Notes under the pieces: model-generated
What the model saw: only the letters and a program-made list of their open reading frames with translations
The model's database searches: none
Told to the model about the DNA's origin: nothing
In this document: in pieces, positions 1 to 7,668 of the stretch
Layout: each line of letters starts with the position of its first letter
Numbering within the stretch: the stretch's first letter is position 1
Program-made: the position numbers and the translations under genes
NCBI RefSeq assembly: GCF_947500065.1
Contig: NZ_CANMQT010000006.1
Span: forward strand, 124,215 to 188,214
DNA length: 64,000 nucleotides
From: an uncultured Aquimarina sp.
GTDB lineage: Bacteria; Bacteroidota; Bacteroidia; Flavobacteriales; Flavobacteriaceae
Direction of reading: 5' to 3'

Positions 1-477
1 CTAGACTCAGATACTCCAGGTACAGTTGCTAGTGAAGGTGCTACATTTATGGTTTTGGGTGCAGAAACAGATAAAAGCCTAGCTAAAGTTATTAATGTAG
101 AAACGATAAGTGAAGGAACTCCGCTTGAAATAAAAGCGAGTATCGAAAAATTTATTTTAAATCAAGGGTTGTCGGTAGAAGATATAGATGCTGTGGTTTT
201 AGGTAATAATGGAGATGTAGGATATGATAATTATTATAATAATTTGCAATCTTCGATTTTTTCAGATAAAGAACAGCTATGCTATAAACACCTGATAGGT
301 GATTTTCATGTTGCCTCTAGCTTTGGTTTTTGGATTGGTTGCAAAATTTTTGAAACTAATCAAGTGCCTGCTATCTTGAAAGTTAATGATATTAGTGCAA
401 AGAAATATAACAACATACTTTTGTATAATCAATATCTTGGAAAAAATCATAGTATTGCATTGTTACAACGATGCTAA
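1..477 (+). CDS. beta-ketoacyl-ACP synthase-like protein (3' part only)
   Basis: The frame is open from base 1, so the gene begins left of the window and only about 158 C-terminal residues are seen. The segment reads like the C-terminal half of a condensing enzyme: a SEGATFMVLG block near the edge, matching the usual GEGA-FVL block, then YKHLIGDFHVASSFGFW, which resembles the KHxxG region of ketosynthases. The usual closing GFGG loop is not present (it reads LYNQYLGKNHS), so the protein may be a divergent or chain-length-factor-like member. Pigment clusters of flexirubin type carry several such synthases, which extend the polyene chain. Its stop codon lies inside the start of the next gene (ATGCTAA), indicating translational coupling. 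The family call is fairly safe; the catalytic status is unknown because the active-site cysteine is outside the window. Confidence 0.75.
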   Translation, partial: LDSDTPGTVASEGATFMVLGAETDKSLAKVINVETISEGTPLEIKASIEKFILNQGLSVEDIDAVVLGNNGDVGYDNYYNNLQSSIFSDKEQLCYKHLIGDFHVASSFGFWIGCKIFETNQVPAILKVNDISAKKYNNILLYNQYLGKNHSIALLQRC

Positions 478-1244
478 TTAGAAAAATAGTTAATATTACA
501 TCTACGATTGCTGGTGTTCTTATGATTGCAGCAGTTAGTTTCAATAAACTTCCCTGGTGGAGTTTACTTGTATTAGCTTTTCTTTGGCTATTTATAACTG
601 CTTATGGAGTTGCTAATATACGATCAGGATATTTTCTTAAAAGCTTAAATAATAATCCAAAGTTTACAGAGAAAAAGATAGCAATTACTTTCGATGATGG
701 TCCAGACCCCAATACGCTAAAGATTCTCGAAGTATTAAATACGTATAATGTTAAAGGAACTTTTTTTTGTATTGGAAAACAAATTGAAAAGTATCCAGAT
801 ATATTACTCAGAATTATAGAAGAAAATCATATAATTGGCAATCACACCTTTACTCATGATAAGCTTATCGATATATATAGTACGGATAAGTTTACTAAAG
901 AAATTGAAGATGCAGATACGATTATAGAAAAAATATCAGGAAAAAAACCACTATTGTTTAGACCTCCTTATGGAATCACGAATCCTAAGATAGCAAGAGC
1001 TGTTAAAAAGACTGGACACTCTGTAATAGGATGGAATAAACGATCATTCGACACTACAATTCCTTCAGAAAAAGTAATTCTAAAAAGGATTACAAAAAAC
1101 CTAAAAGGAGGAGATGTTATACTACTTCATGACACAAAAATAATTACTGTAGCAGTATTGGAACAATTGTTGCTATTTTTGCAAAGTAATAATTTCACAA
1201 CCGTTACTATAGATGAACTATTTTCAATACAAGCGTATGCTTAG
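471..1244 (+). CDS. polysaccharide deacetylase family protein (NodB domain)
   Basis: A 257-residue membrane-anchored NodB-fold protein. Residues 1-55 hold two hydrophobic helices. The deacetylase domain follows, with motif 1 TFDDGPDPNT (near residue 74), the metal-binding HTFTHD motif, RPPYG, and a late LLHD motif. Known members remove acetyl groups from N- or O-acetylated sugars using a divalent metal; the substrate here is unknown. The gene overlaps both neighbours by a few bases, so it belongs to the same operon as the ketosynthase and the LolA-like gene. Deacetylases of this type recur in flexirubin and aryl-polyene clusters, where their job is not established. The domain call is secure; a role in pigment anchoring or envelope modification is inference. 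Confidence 0.88.
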   Translation: MLIRKIVNITSTIAGVLMIAAVSFNKLPWWSLLVLAFLWLFITAYGVANIRSGYFLKSLNNNPKFTEKKIAITFDDGPDPNTLKILEVLNTYNVKGTFFCIGKQIEKYPDILLRIIEENHIIGNHTFTHDKLIDIYSTDKFTKEIEDADTIIEKISGKKPLLFRPPYGITNPKIARAVKKTGHSVIGWNKRSFDTTIPSEKVILKRITKNLKGGDVILLHDTKIITVAVLEQLLLFLQSNNFTTVTIDELFSIQAYA

Positions 1245-1866
1245 ATTTTTATTATTAGGTTGCCTTTTTATAAACCTTTCTTGGTTACATGCTCAAGAAG
1301 TGGCGCTTTCTGCTCAAGAAACAGAAACTTTTAAGAATGATGTAAGTGCTAGTGCAAAGCAGTCTAAAACAATTGTTAATACATTTACTCAATTAAAGCA
1401 TATTGATTTTCTTTCTAATGATATAGAGAGTAGTGGAGATTTATATTTCAAATCACCCAATATCATCAAATGGTCATATACAAAACCATATCAATATAGT
1501 GTGATTTTTAAGGATAAGAAATTGTTTATTAATGATGCTGGAAAAAAGAGTGATATTAATTTAGCCTCTAACAAAATATTCAAAAAGTTGAATGATTTGA
1601 TAGCAAAAAGTGTGAGTGGTGATATGCTAGATGATACTCAATTCTCCATGAGTTTCTTCAAAGGTAATGATGTCTACGTGGCAAAGTTATCTCCAAAAGA
1701 TGATACATTGAGAGAAATGTTTAAGCAGATTGTTTTAAGTTTTGGATCAAAAAACTATTTAGTATCCAGTGTTAAACTAATTGAACCTTCAGGAGATTAT
1801 ACTCTTATAAATTTTCAAAATACCTCAGTAAATAAACCTATTCCCGATGCGGTATTTGCTCATTAG
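1237..1866 (+). CDS. LolA-like outer membrane lipoprotein carrier
   Basis: A periplasmic carrier of about 209 residues. The start at 1237 is chosen because it overlaps the upstream stop (ATGCTTAG) and puts a clean signal peptide at the N-terminus (MLRFLLLGCLFINLSWLHAQ); an in-frame ATG at 1213 would add eight polar residues in front. The mature part has the LolA pattern: an early QLKHIDFLSNDIESSGDLYFKSP-like stretch (quoted in part) followed by IIKWSYTKPYQYSVIFKDK, as in carriers that shelter an acyl chain in a half-barrel. General LolA moves lipoproteins to the outer membrane. A pigment-cluster copy probably carries the hydrophobic polyene or an acylated intermediate, and pairs with the MMPL exporter downstream. 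Confidence 0.82.
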   Translation: MLRFLLLGCLFINLSWLHAQEVALSAQETETFKNDVSASAKQSKTIVNTFTQLKHIDFLSNDIESSGDLYFKSPNIIKWSYTKPYQYSVIFKDKKLFINDAGKKSDINLASNKIFKKLNDLIAKSVSGDMLDDTQFSMSFFKGNDVYVAKLSPKDDTLREMFKQIVLSFGSKNYLVSSVKLIEPSGDYTLINFQNTSVNKPIPDAVFAH

Positions 1867-2470
1867 TATATTGTTTGTTTCTGTTTTAGGTTGTAAGGTC
1901 GCAACCGTAGAAAATTTCACAGAATCTAATATTACATTGTCGGATACTGTACAAAATCCATACTTTTCTAATCTAGAAGTAGATTATGTTTATAAAGCAG
2001 ATATTACAGTTTATGGAAATGAATTTAGCGGGATTCTTATTGCAAAAAAAATAGCAACCCAAAAACATCGTATAGTGTTTACCTCGCAATTTGGGAGTAC
2101 GTTTTTTGATATTGAATTTGAGAAGGATTCTTATAAGATTAATTCAATTGTAGAACAGCTTGATAGAAAAATTATTCTGAATACCTTAGTTAAAGATTTT
2201 TCGTTATTAATTAAAGAAAAAGGAACAGTTGTTGAAAGTTATTATAATGATACTTATAATGTCCTTAAGAATGAAAAAGATAAACGTAGTAATTACTATT
2301 TTTATAGCCAACCTGATCAAATATTGCATAAAATAGTTCACGCTACTAAAAGAAAAGAAAAGGTGGTAATACATTTCAATAATATTTCTGATAACCAAAT
2401 AGCTAGAAATATTAGTATTGATCATAAAAATATTAAACTAAACATAGAATTAAACTTTCTAAAAAAGTAA
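1847..2470 (+). CDS. hypothetical lipoprotein of the pigment cluster
   Basis: A 207-residue protein starting 20 bases inside the LolA-like gene. The N-terminus MRYLLISILFVSVLGCKVAT is a lipoprotein signal with cysteine 16 as the likely lipidated residue. The rest is lysine-rich and beta-strand-like, ending in alternating polar and hydrophobic residues, and I see no catalytic motif. Small lipoproteins in this position, beside a LolA-like carrier, occur in aryl-polyene and flexirubin clusters and may be outer-membrane acceptors (a LolB-like role); that is inference from context. The dehydratase gene begins two bases after its stop, so it is clearly inside the operon. Confidence 0.72.
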   Translation: MRYLLISILFVSVLGCKVATVENFTESNITLSDTVQNPYFSNLEVDYVYKADITVYGNEFSGILIAKKIATQKHRIVFTSQFGSTFFDIEFEKDSYKINSIVEQLDRKIILNTLVKDFSLLIKEKGTVVESYYNDTYNVLKNEKDKRSNYYFYSQPDQILHKIVHATKRKEKVVIHFNNISDNQIARNISIDHKNIKLNIELNFLKK

Positions 2471-2471
2471 C

Positions 2472-2837
2472 ATGTTAATAGCTGATTTATATAAAATTAA
2501 CGAAGATTCTGTAAATGATGGCGTACAAACTACATCTATTACATTAAATCCAGATAGTGAGGTGTTTAAAGGACATTTTCCTGGGAATCCAATAACTCCT
2601 GGAGTATGTACCTTGCAGATTATCAAGGAACTTACTGAAAAAAGAACAGCATGTTCTTTATTTATGAAGAAAGCCTCTAATGTGAAGTTTATGGCGGTAA
2701 TTAATCCAGAAAAAACTCCCGACCTGATTATAACCAATGGCTTTACAGATACTGAAGACGAAATTAAAATCAAGAGTACTGTAAAATATGATGATACTAT
2801 AGCTTTAAAAGTAGTTGTTACTTTTGTTAAATTATAA
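2472..2837 (+). CDS. 3-hydroxyacyl-ACP dehydratase (FabZ-like hotdog protein)
   Basis: A 121-residue single hotdog domain. The signature FKGHFPGNPITPGVCTLQII near residue 32 holds the GHFPGxPxxPGV loop with the catalytic histidine of FabZ-type dehydratases. The catalytic glutamate or aspartate normally found in the following helix is not obvious: that position reads QIIKELTEK, which may supply it. The length is slightly shorter than FabZ. In this cluster it would remove water from 3-hydroxyacyl-ACP to build the conjugated double bonds of the polyene chain. It lies in a tight operon, two bases after the lipoprotein gene. Confidence 0.85.
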   Translation: MLIADLYKINEDSVNDGVQTTSITLNPDSEVFKGHFPGNPITPGVCTLQIIKELTEKRTACSLFMKKASNVKFMAVINPEKTPDLIITNGFTDTEDEIKIKSTVKYDDTIALKVVVTFVKL

Positions 2838-2847
2838 ATCAATTATT

Positions 2848-3318
2848 ATGAAGTTTTTTGCATTATTTATTGGATTAATTTTTATGAATATCAATCCAGT
2901 TGATATAAGTGAAGTGCGGAATTCATATAAATACGCAAAAGATTCTAAGGAAAATACGGATAAGTTTTATGAATTAATTCAGAAAACGAACCACCAGAAC
3001 GATCTTGTGTTATCAGCTTATTATGGTTGTGCATTAACACTAAAAGCTTCTTATGCTGAAAAAAGAGGAGATAAAATATCTTTTTTTAAAAAGGGAAAGA
3101 AGTTAATAGAAGCTGCGATAGCATCTGATCCTAGTAATATCGAATTGAGAATGATTCGGTTAAGTGTTCAAAGCAGCGCACCAAGAATTACAAGATATTA
3201 TAAGCATATAGATGCGGATAAAAGTTTTTTAGTGGAGAATATTGAAAAAGTCTCATCCCCTAAACTAAAGGAGTTTATTAAAGGTTTTATGTCTAGTTCA
3301 AATGCTTTTAAAAAATAA
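2848..3318 (+). CDS. hypothetical secreted protein
   Basis: A 156-residue protein starting 10 bases after the dehydratase stop. I chose the ATG at 2848 because it puts a signal peptide (MKFFALFIGLIFMNINPVDI) at the N-terminus; an upstream in-frame ATG at 2815 would lie inside the dehydratase gene. The mature part is alpha-helical and looks like a solenoid: helices such as NDLVLSAYYGCALTLKASYA and KKLIEAAIASDPSNIELRMI resemble TPR-like hairpins. No enzyme motif is visible. It is the last gene of the first operon block, because a terminator-like hairpin follows at 3332. The function is unknown; a scaffold role for the pigment machinery is possible. Confidence 0.7.
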   Translation: MKFFALFIGLIFMNINPVDISEVRNSYKYAKDSKENTDKFYELIQKTNHQNDLVLSAYYGCALTLKASYAEKRGDKISFFKKGKKLIEAAIASDPSNIELRMIRLSVQSSAPRITRYYKHIDADKSFLVENIEKVSSPKLKEFIKGFMSSSNAFKK

Positions 3319-3331
3319 TTTATTTTGAAAT

Positions 3332-3356
3332 AAAAGTAGGGTTTTCTACTTTTTTG
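3332..3356 (+). terminator. intrinsic terminator after the first pigment-gene block
   Basis: An 8-bp stem AAAAGTAG / CTACTTTT with a six-base loop is followed directly by a run of T residues. It lies 14 bases after the stop at 3318 and before the T9SS gene, so it separates the pigment operon from that insertion. Confidence 0.7.
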
Positions 3357-3361
3357 CTGTT

Positions 3362-3389
3362 TTAGTTATAATGCATTAATTATAACTAA
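3362..3389. repeat. 11-bp inverted repeat just upstream of the T9SS gene
   Basis: TTAGTTATAAT and ATTATAACTAA are perfect reverse complements separated by six bases. The repeat ends seven bases before the ATG at 3397. It could be an operator or a 5' leader hairpin limiting access to the start codon; nothing else in the window has the same arms. Confidence 0.5.
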
Positions 3390-3396
3390 CACATAC

Positions 3397-5883
3397 ATGA
3401 AAAAAACTTCCCTTTTTTTAATAACGGTTTTGAGCTGTTATATCGTTACCGCGCAAGATTGGCGTAATTCACCTTCTAAAGACGACAGTAATTATTTTGA
3501 AGTAGTGGATGAAAAGCGTAAAGAATATGAATCTATCAACAAAAGTACCGAAAGAGTTGACAGAAAAAAGATCAAACAATTTGAGCGTTGGGCTTATTTT
3601 TGGGAAAGACGTATCAATGAAAACGGTACTTTTCCTAATCCATTAATAACGTATAACGAATGGAATAAGTATCAACAAAATAATCCTGTAGAAAAAAGCG
3701 AAAACATGGCTAGTTGGACCCTAATAGGTCCTAAGGTAATTCCAAACTCTGAGACTACTTTTTATGCAGGTATGGGAAGGCTTAATGTCGTTGCTTTTAA
3801 TCCGACTAATAGTGATGAAATATGGGTAGGTTCTCCTGGTGGAGGTATCTGGAGATCTGATGATGCAGGTGCAAACTGGATTCCTAAAGGGGATGTAATA
3901 CCAAATCTAGGAGTGTCTGATATTGTTTTTCATCCCACCAATAACGATATAATGTATCTGGCGACTGGGGATTTTGATGGTTTTCAGAACAGGTCTATTG
4001 GAGTACTAAAATCTACAGATCATGGAGAATCATGGCAGACCACAGGATTAAATTATGAACTAACAGGAGCTAGAATAATAGCCCATTTGTTGATAGACCC
4101 TACTACACCTGATACAATATTTGCGACTACTAATAGCGGGATTTATAAATCAACTGATGCAGGGACAACTTGGAATTTGAAAACAGTAGCTTCAGGTTTT
4201 AACGATATCATGTATAAAGAAGGTAGCTCTACCACTTTATTTGCTACTGGTGGTACCTCTACCACTTTTTATATTTCTACTGATAATGGAGAGAATTGGA
4301 CTGCTTCGTCTTCTGGTTTATCTAACGATGGACGTTTTGATATTGCGACTACAGCGATTGATCCAGAATTTTTGGTAGGAATGAATAATAGAACCGTTTA
4401 TAAGTCTACTAATGGAGGTACTTCATGGTCCACAATAGCATCACCTTCTTCGTTGAGTACACAAGGAGGTTATAATCAAACATTATTGATAGCCCCAAAT
4501 AATAAAGATTTGATTATTATCGGTGGAATAGATGGATGGAGAAGTACAGATGGTGGTAGCACTTGGCAAAAATATCTGGATGGATATTGGACACCTGGAT
4601 CACCATTTTTTTATGTGCATTCTGATCATCATGATCTAGAAATGCTACCAGGTAGTAATTCTATTGTTTTTTCTGCTAATGATGGAGGATTGTTTAAAGG
4701 TGATATTACTACAGATGATGTATGGGAAGATTTGTCTTCAGGTTTGTCCATTACTCAATATTACAAAGTAGCGGGAACACCTCAAAACGCAGATTTCTTA
4801 TTAGCTGGTGCTCAGGACAATGATATTACACATTACAATGGAACCGATTGGATTAATAGAAACTTTGGGACTGATGGAGTTGAAGCATTATGGAATTATA
4901 GTAATTCAGATGTAGCTTGGACGTGTAGTCAAGCCGGATATGTAGAAAGAACTACAGATGGATGGGCAACACAAACAACAAGACTTAATACACCAAGTGG
5001 TGCAAGATTTGTTTGGCCTTTGGAGATAGATCCAACGGATCCAAATACAATTTATGGAGGATTTGGTAGTCTTCATAGCTCTTCCAATTCAGGAAATATT
5101 TGGACGAACCTACGTTCTCCAGGAGGAGCTCCAACTGTAATTACAATTGCACCATCAGATAATCAGGTTATCTATGTAACTGATGGAAATGGTGTGCATA
5201 CAACTGCAGATGGAGGAACAAATTGGAATACCCTAACTTCACCTACAGTAGGTCTAGTAACCAGTATTGCTGTGAATTCTACAGATCCTACGGAGGTTTA
5301 TATTTGCTATGGTCGATATAATGATGGTAATAAGATCTTTAAATCAAACGATTCTGGTGCTACTTGGACAAACATATCAGGAACGTTACCAAATGTTCCA
5401 ATGCATAAAATTTTATTCCTAACAGGAGGTGATGGAGATTTATTTCTTGGATCAGATATTGGAGTGTTTCATAGAAATAATTCCAGTACAGATTGGCAGG
5501 TTTATGGAGAAGGTTTACCTAATGTGATAGCTAATGATTTAGAAGTTCATTATGGTACAAACAAATTAAGAGTCGCTACTTATGGACGTGGTATATGGGA
5601 AATCTCAATTGACCCTAATGAACTTGGAATAGGAGAGTTTGAAGACAGTAATGTGTTGACTGTGTTTCCTAATCCATCAAATGGAAGGTTTACCATAAAA
5701 TTGGCAGACTTTAATAGCGAATCTGATATTACTATTTATAATATCATAGGAGGAGTTGTAAAAAGCTTTAAAACAAAAGAAACGACTACAACTGTTGATT
5801 TATCGTCATATAGCGCTGGGATTTATCTAGTTGATTTGAAAAATGATAATAAGAAAATAGTGAAGAGAATTATTGTAAAGTAA
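3397..5883 (+). CDS. T9SS-secreted BNR/VPS10-like beta-propeller protein
   Basis: An 828-residue secreted protein. A signal peptide (residues 1-19, ending VTAQ) is followed by an N-terminal linker and then many propeller blades with the sialidase/sortilin Asp-box form (S-D-G-T-W), such as KSTDHGESWQ, KSTDAGTTWN, STDNGENWT and KSNDSGATWT. The last 75 residues, from VFPNPSNGRFTIKL to KKIVKRIIVK, form a type IX secretion sorting domain, so the protein is exported through the outer membrane and then cleaved or anchored. No sialidase catalytic residues are evident; related proteins are usually annotated as glycosyl hydrolase or exo-sialidase, which I would not assume. It has its own terminator and sits between two blocks of pigment genes, so it looks like an insertion unrelated to pigment synthesis. 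Confidence 0.88.
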   Translation: MKKTSLFLITVLSCYIVTAQDWRNSPSKDDSNYFEVVDEKRKEYESINKSTERVDRKKIKQFERWAYFWERRINENGTFPNPLITYNEWNKYQQNNPVEKSENMASWTLIGPKVIPNSETTFYAGMGRLNVVAFNPTNSDEIWVGSPGGGIWRSDDAGANWIPKGDVIPNLGVSDIVFHPTNNDIMYLATGDFDGFQNRSIGVLKSTDHGESWQTTGLNYELTGARIIAHLLIDPTTPDTIFATTNSGIYKSTDAGTTWNLKTVASGFNDIMYKEGSSTTLFATGGTSTTFYISTDNGENWTASSSGLSNDGRFDIATTAIDPEFLVGMNNRTVYKSTNGGTSWSTIASPSSLSTQGGYNQTLLIAPNNKDLIIIGGIDGWRSTDGGSTWQKYLDGYWTPGSPFFYVHSDHHDLEMLPGSNSIVFSANDGGLFKGDITTDDVWEDLSSGLSITQYYKVAGTPQNADFLLAGAQDNDITHYNGTDWINRNFGTDGVEALWNYSNSDVAWTCSQAGYVERTTDGWATQTTRLNTPSGARFVWPLEIDPTDPNTIYGGFGSLHSSSNSGNIWTNLRSPGGAPTVITIAPSDNQVIYVTDGNGVHTTADGGTNWNTLTSPTVGLVTSIAVNSTDPTEVYICYGRYNDGNKIFKSNDSGATWTNISGTLPNVPMHKILFLTGGDGDLFLGSDIGVFHRNNSSTDWQVYGEGLPNVIANDLEVHYGTNKLRVATYGRGIWEISIDPNELGIGEFEDSNVLTVFPNPSNGRFTIKLADFNSESDITIYNIIGGVVKSFKTKETTTTVDLSSYSAGIYLVDLKNDNKKIVKRIIVK

Positions 5884-5899
5884 TCAAAGAAATAGTTTT

Positions 5900-5940
5900 A
5901 AACCGGTAGAGATTATTTATTTTCTGTGCCGGTTTTTTTT
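5900..5940 (+). terminator. terminator of the T9SS propeller gene
   Basis: AAACCGG and CCGGTTT pair across a loop of about 22 bases and are followed by a run of eight T residues. It lies just past the stop at 5883. Confidence 0.65.
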
Positions 5941-5961
5941 ATTAAATTGAAATAAACAAAA

Positions 5962-6402
5962 ATGAAATATGCATCCTTAATGATTACTTTTTTGCTATTA
6001 TGTACATTCTTGTCCTGTAAAGAAGAAATTATACTAGTGTCTTCAGTCAAAGAAATAACAATACCAGGAAGATCAGATGAAAATCAATTTGTACAATATA
6101 AATTACAATTTGAAGTAGCCAAAGATGGTCAAAATATTCAAATAGAAGATATTACCTTTCCTATGTTGGATATCAAAAAAGAAAAATTAAGGTTTGATAT
6201 AATGGCTGTAAGCTCTAATTTGATTATTACGAACATTATAGAAAAGGGCACCTATATTTTGAATATTAGGCCAGATGATGAGCTTCAAAATCAAATGATT
6301 ACCGCTAAGAATGATGAAATTATTATTTCTATAGTCAGAAATAATAAAGCAGAACAAATCAAAATTTCATCGTTTGTTGAAAAAACAAAAAGAATTAGGT
6401 AG
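5962..6402 (+). CDS. hypothetical lipoprotein
   Basis: A 146-residue protein with a lipoprotein signal, MKYASLMITFLLLCTFLSCK, where cysteine 19 would be lipidated. The mature part alternates hydrophobic and charged residues, as in a single beta-sandwich, and has no motif I recognise. It starts about 80 bases after the propeller gene and ends 57 bases before the glycosyltransferase. Position suggests either the first gene of the second pigment block or a companion of the T9SS protein; the sequence does not decide. Confidence 0.6.
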   Translation: MKYASLMITFLLLCTFLSCKEEIILVSSVKEITIPGRSDENQFVQYKLQFEVAKDGQNIQIEDITFPMLDIKKEKLRFDIMAVSSNLIITNIIEKGTYILNIRPDDELQNQMITAKNDEIIISIVRNNKAEQIKISSFVEKTKRIR

Positions 6403-6459
6403 TATTTCTAGCTGTTTAATCATATCATATGCTATTTTTGCAACGGAAAAAATAGCGCT

Positions 6460-7668
6460 GTGACTACATCTACATTACATGATCATCGTTTTGAAACACT
6501 GAATTGTTGTGTTTTTATACCGACATATAATAACCAGAAGACTCTTGATAGAGTAATAAAAGGTGTTCTGGAATATACCGATCGCATTATTATTATTAAT
6601 GATGGTGCAACAGATGATACAGCTACGATTTTAGAGAAATATCAAGGAGAACTTACTATTATAACTTTTTCTGAGAACAAAGGAAAAGGAATGGCATTGC
6701 GAGAAGGGTTTAAGCAAGCTAATCTTCTAGGATATGAGTATATGATAACCATAGATAGTGATGGACAACATTTTCCTAGCGACCTCCCTATTTTTTTAGA
6801 TGAACTCGAGAAAAAAGATATTGATTCGTCATTGTTATTAATTGGTTCCAGAAATATGGATGATCCATCTGTACCTGGTAAAAGTAGTTTTGGGAATAAA
6901 TTTTCTAATTTTTGGTATTATATAGAAACAGGTATCAAACTTAAAGATACGCAATCTGGTTATAGATTATATCCAATAAAAGAGATTAGCGAACTAAAAT
7001 TATTTACAACTAAGTTTGAGTTAGAGATAGAAGTGATTGTTAAGCTTGCTTGGAGGAATGTAGAAGTTAGAAATATACCTGTTGCAGTATTATATGACGA
7101 AACAGAGAGAGTTTCGCATTTTAGACCTTTTAAAGATTTTACGCGTATAAGTATATTAAATACTTGGTTAGTAACACTTACTTTATTTTTTTATCTACCA
7201 AAACGACTTATTAGTAGAATAAAAAAAAAAGGATTTAAGAAGTATTGGAGAGAGAACGTATTAAGAAGTGATGACCCTCCTATAAAAAAGGCGAGTGCTA
7301 TTGCGCTTGGCCTTTTTATTGGAATTTCGCCACTTTGGGGATTTCATACTATTTTGGTGCTTTCTTTGGCCGTGTTATTTAAACTTAATAGAGCTATTGC
7401 TTTTTTGTTTTCTAATATTAGTCTTCCTCCTTTTATTCCTTTTGTTATTTATGGCAGCTATCAGATTGGCGCAATGGCAATGGGAAAAGAAATGGATGCT
7501 ACTTTGAATATAGAAGATATAAAATCGGGTACTGATATCTTTAAAAGTTTTGGACAATATGTTTTAGGGAGTTTTATTTTGGCAACATTGGTATCATTGA
7601 TTTCGGGATTCGTTTCGTATTTGTATTTTAGCTCTCGTAAATCCAAAAGGAGTGCAATAGATGCATAA
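6460..7668 (+). CDS. family 2 glycosyltransferase with C-terminal DUF2062
   Basis: A 402-residue protein read from a GTG start, the only plausible start in frame. Residues 10-235 are a GT-A glycosyltransferase: CVFIPTYNNQKTLDRVI at the N-terminus, IIINDGATDDT for nucleotide-sugar binding and TIDSDGQHFPSDLP (DxD-like, near residue 97). Residues 265-390 form a DUF2062 membrane domain with at least three hydrophobic helices, including ALGLFIGISPLWGFHTILVL. The DPM1-like architecture suggests transfer of a sugar to a lipid carrier or pigment at the inner membrane. The same domain pair is common in flexirubin clusters. Its last eight bases overlap the exporter gene, so the two are coupled. Confidence 0.87.
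   Translation: MTTSTLHDHRFETLNCCVFIPTYNNQKTLDRVIKGVLEYTDRIIIINDGATDDTATILEKYQGELTIITFSENKGKGMALREGFKQANLLGYEYMITIDSDGQHFPSDLPIFLDELEKKDIDSSLLLIGSRNMDDPSVPGKSSFGNKFSNFWYYIETGIKLKDTQSGYRLYPIKEISELKLFTTKFELEIEVIVKLAWRNVEVRNIPVAVLYDETERVSHFRPFKDFTRISILNTWLVTLTLFFYLPKRLISRIKKKGFKKYWRENVLRSDDPPIKKASAIALGLFIGISPLWGFHTILVLSLAVLFKLNRAIAFLFSNISLPPFIPFVIYGSYQIGAMAMGKEMDATLNIEDIKSGTDIFKSFGQYVLGSFILATLVSLISGFVSYLYFSSRKSKRSAIDA

Noticed and set aside
1213..1236. Upstream ATG for the LolA-like gene
   Set aside because: It would put eight polar residues before the signal peptide, while the ATG at 1237 overlaps the upstream stop in the same style as its neighbours.
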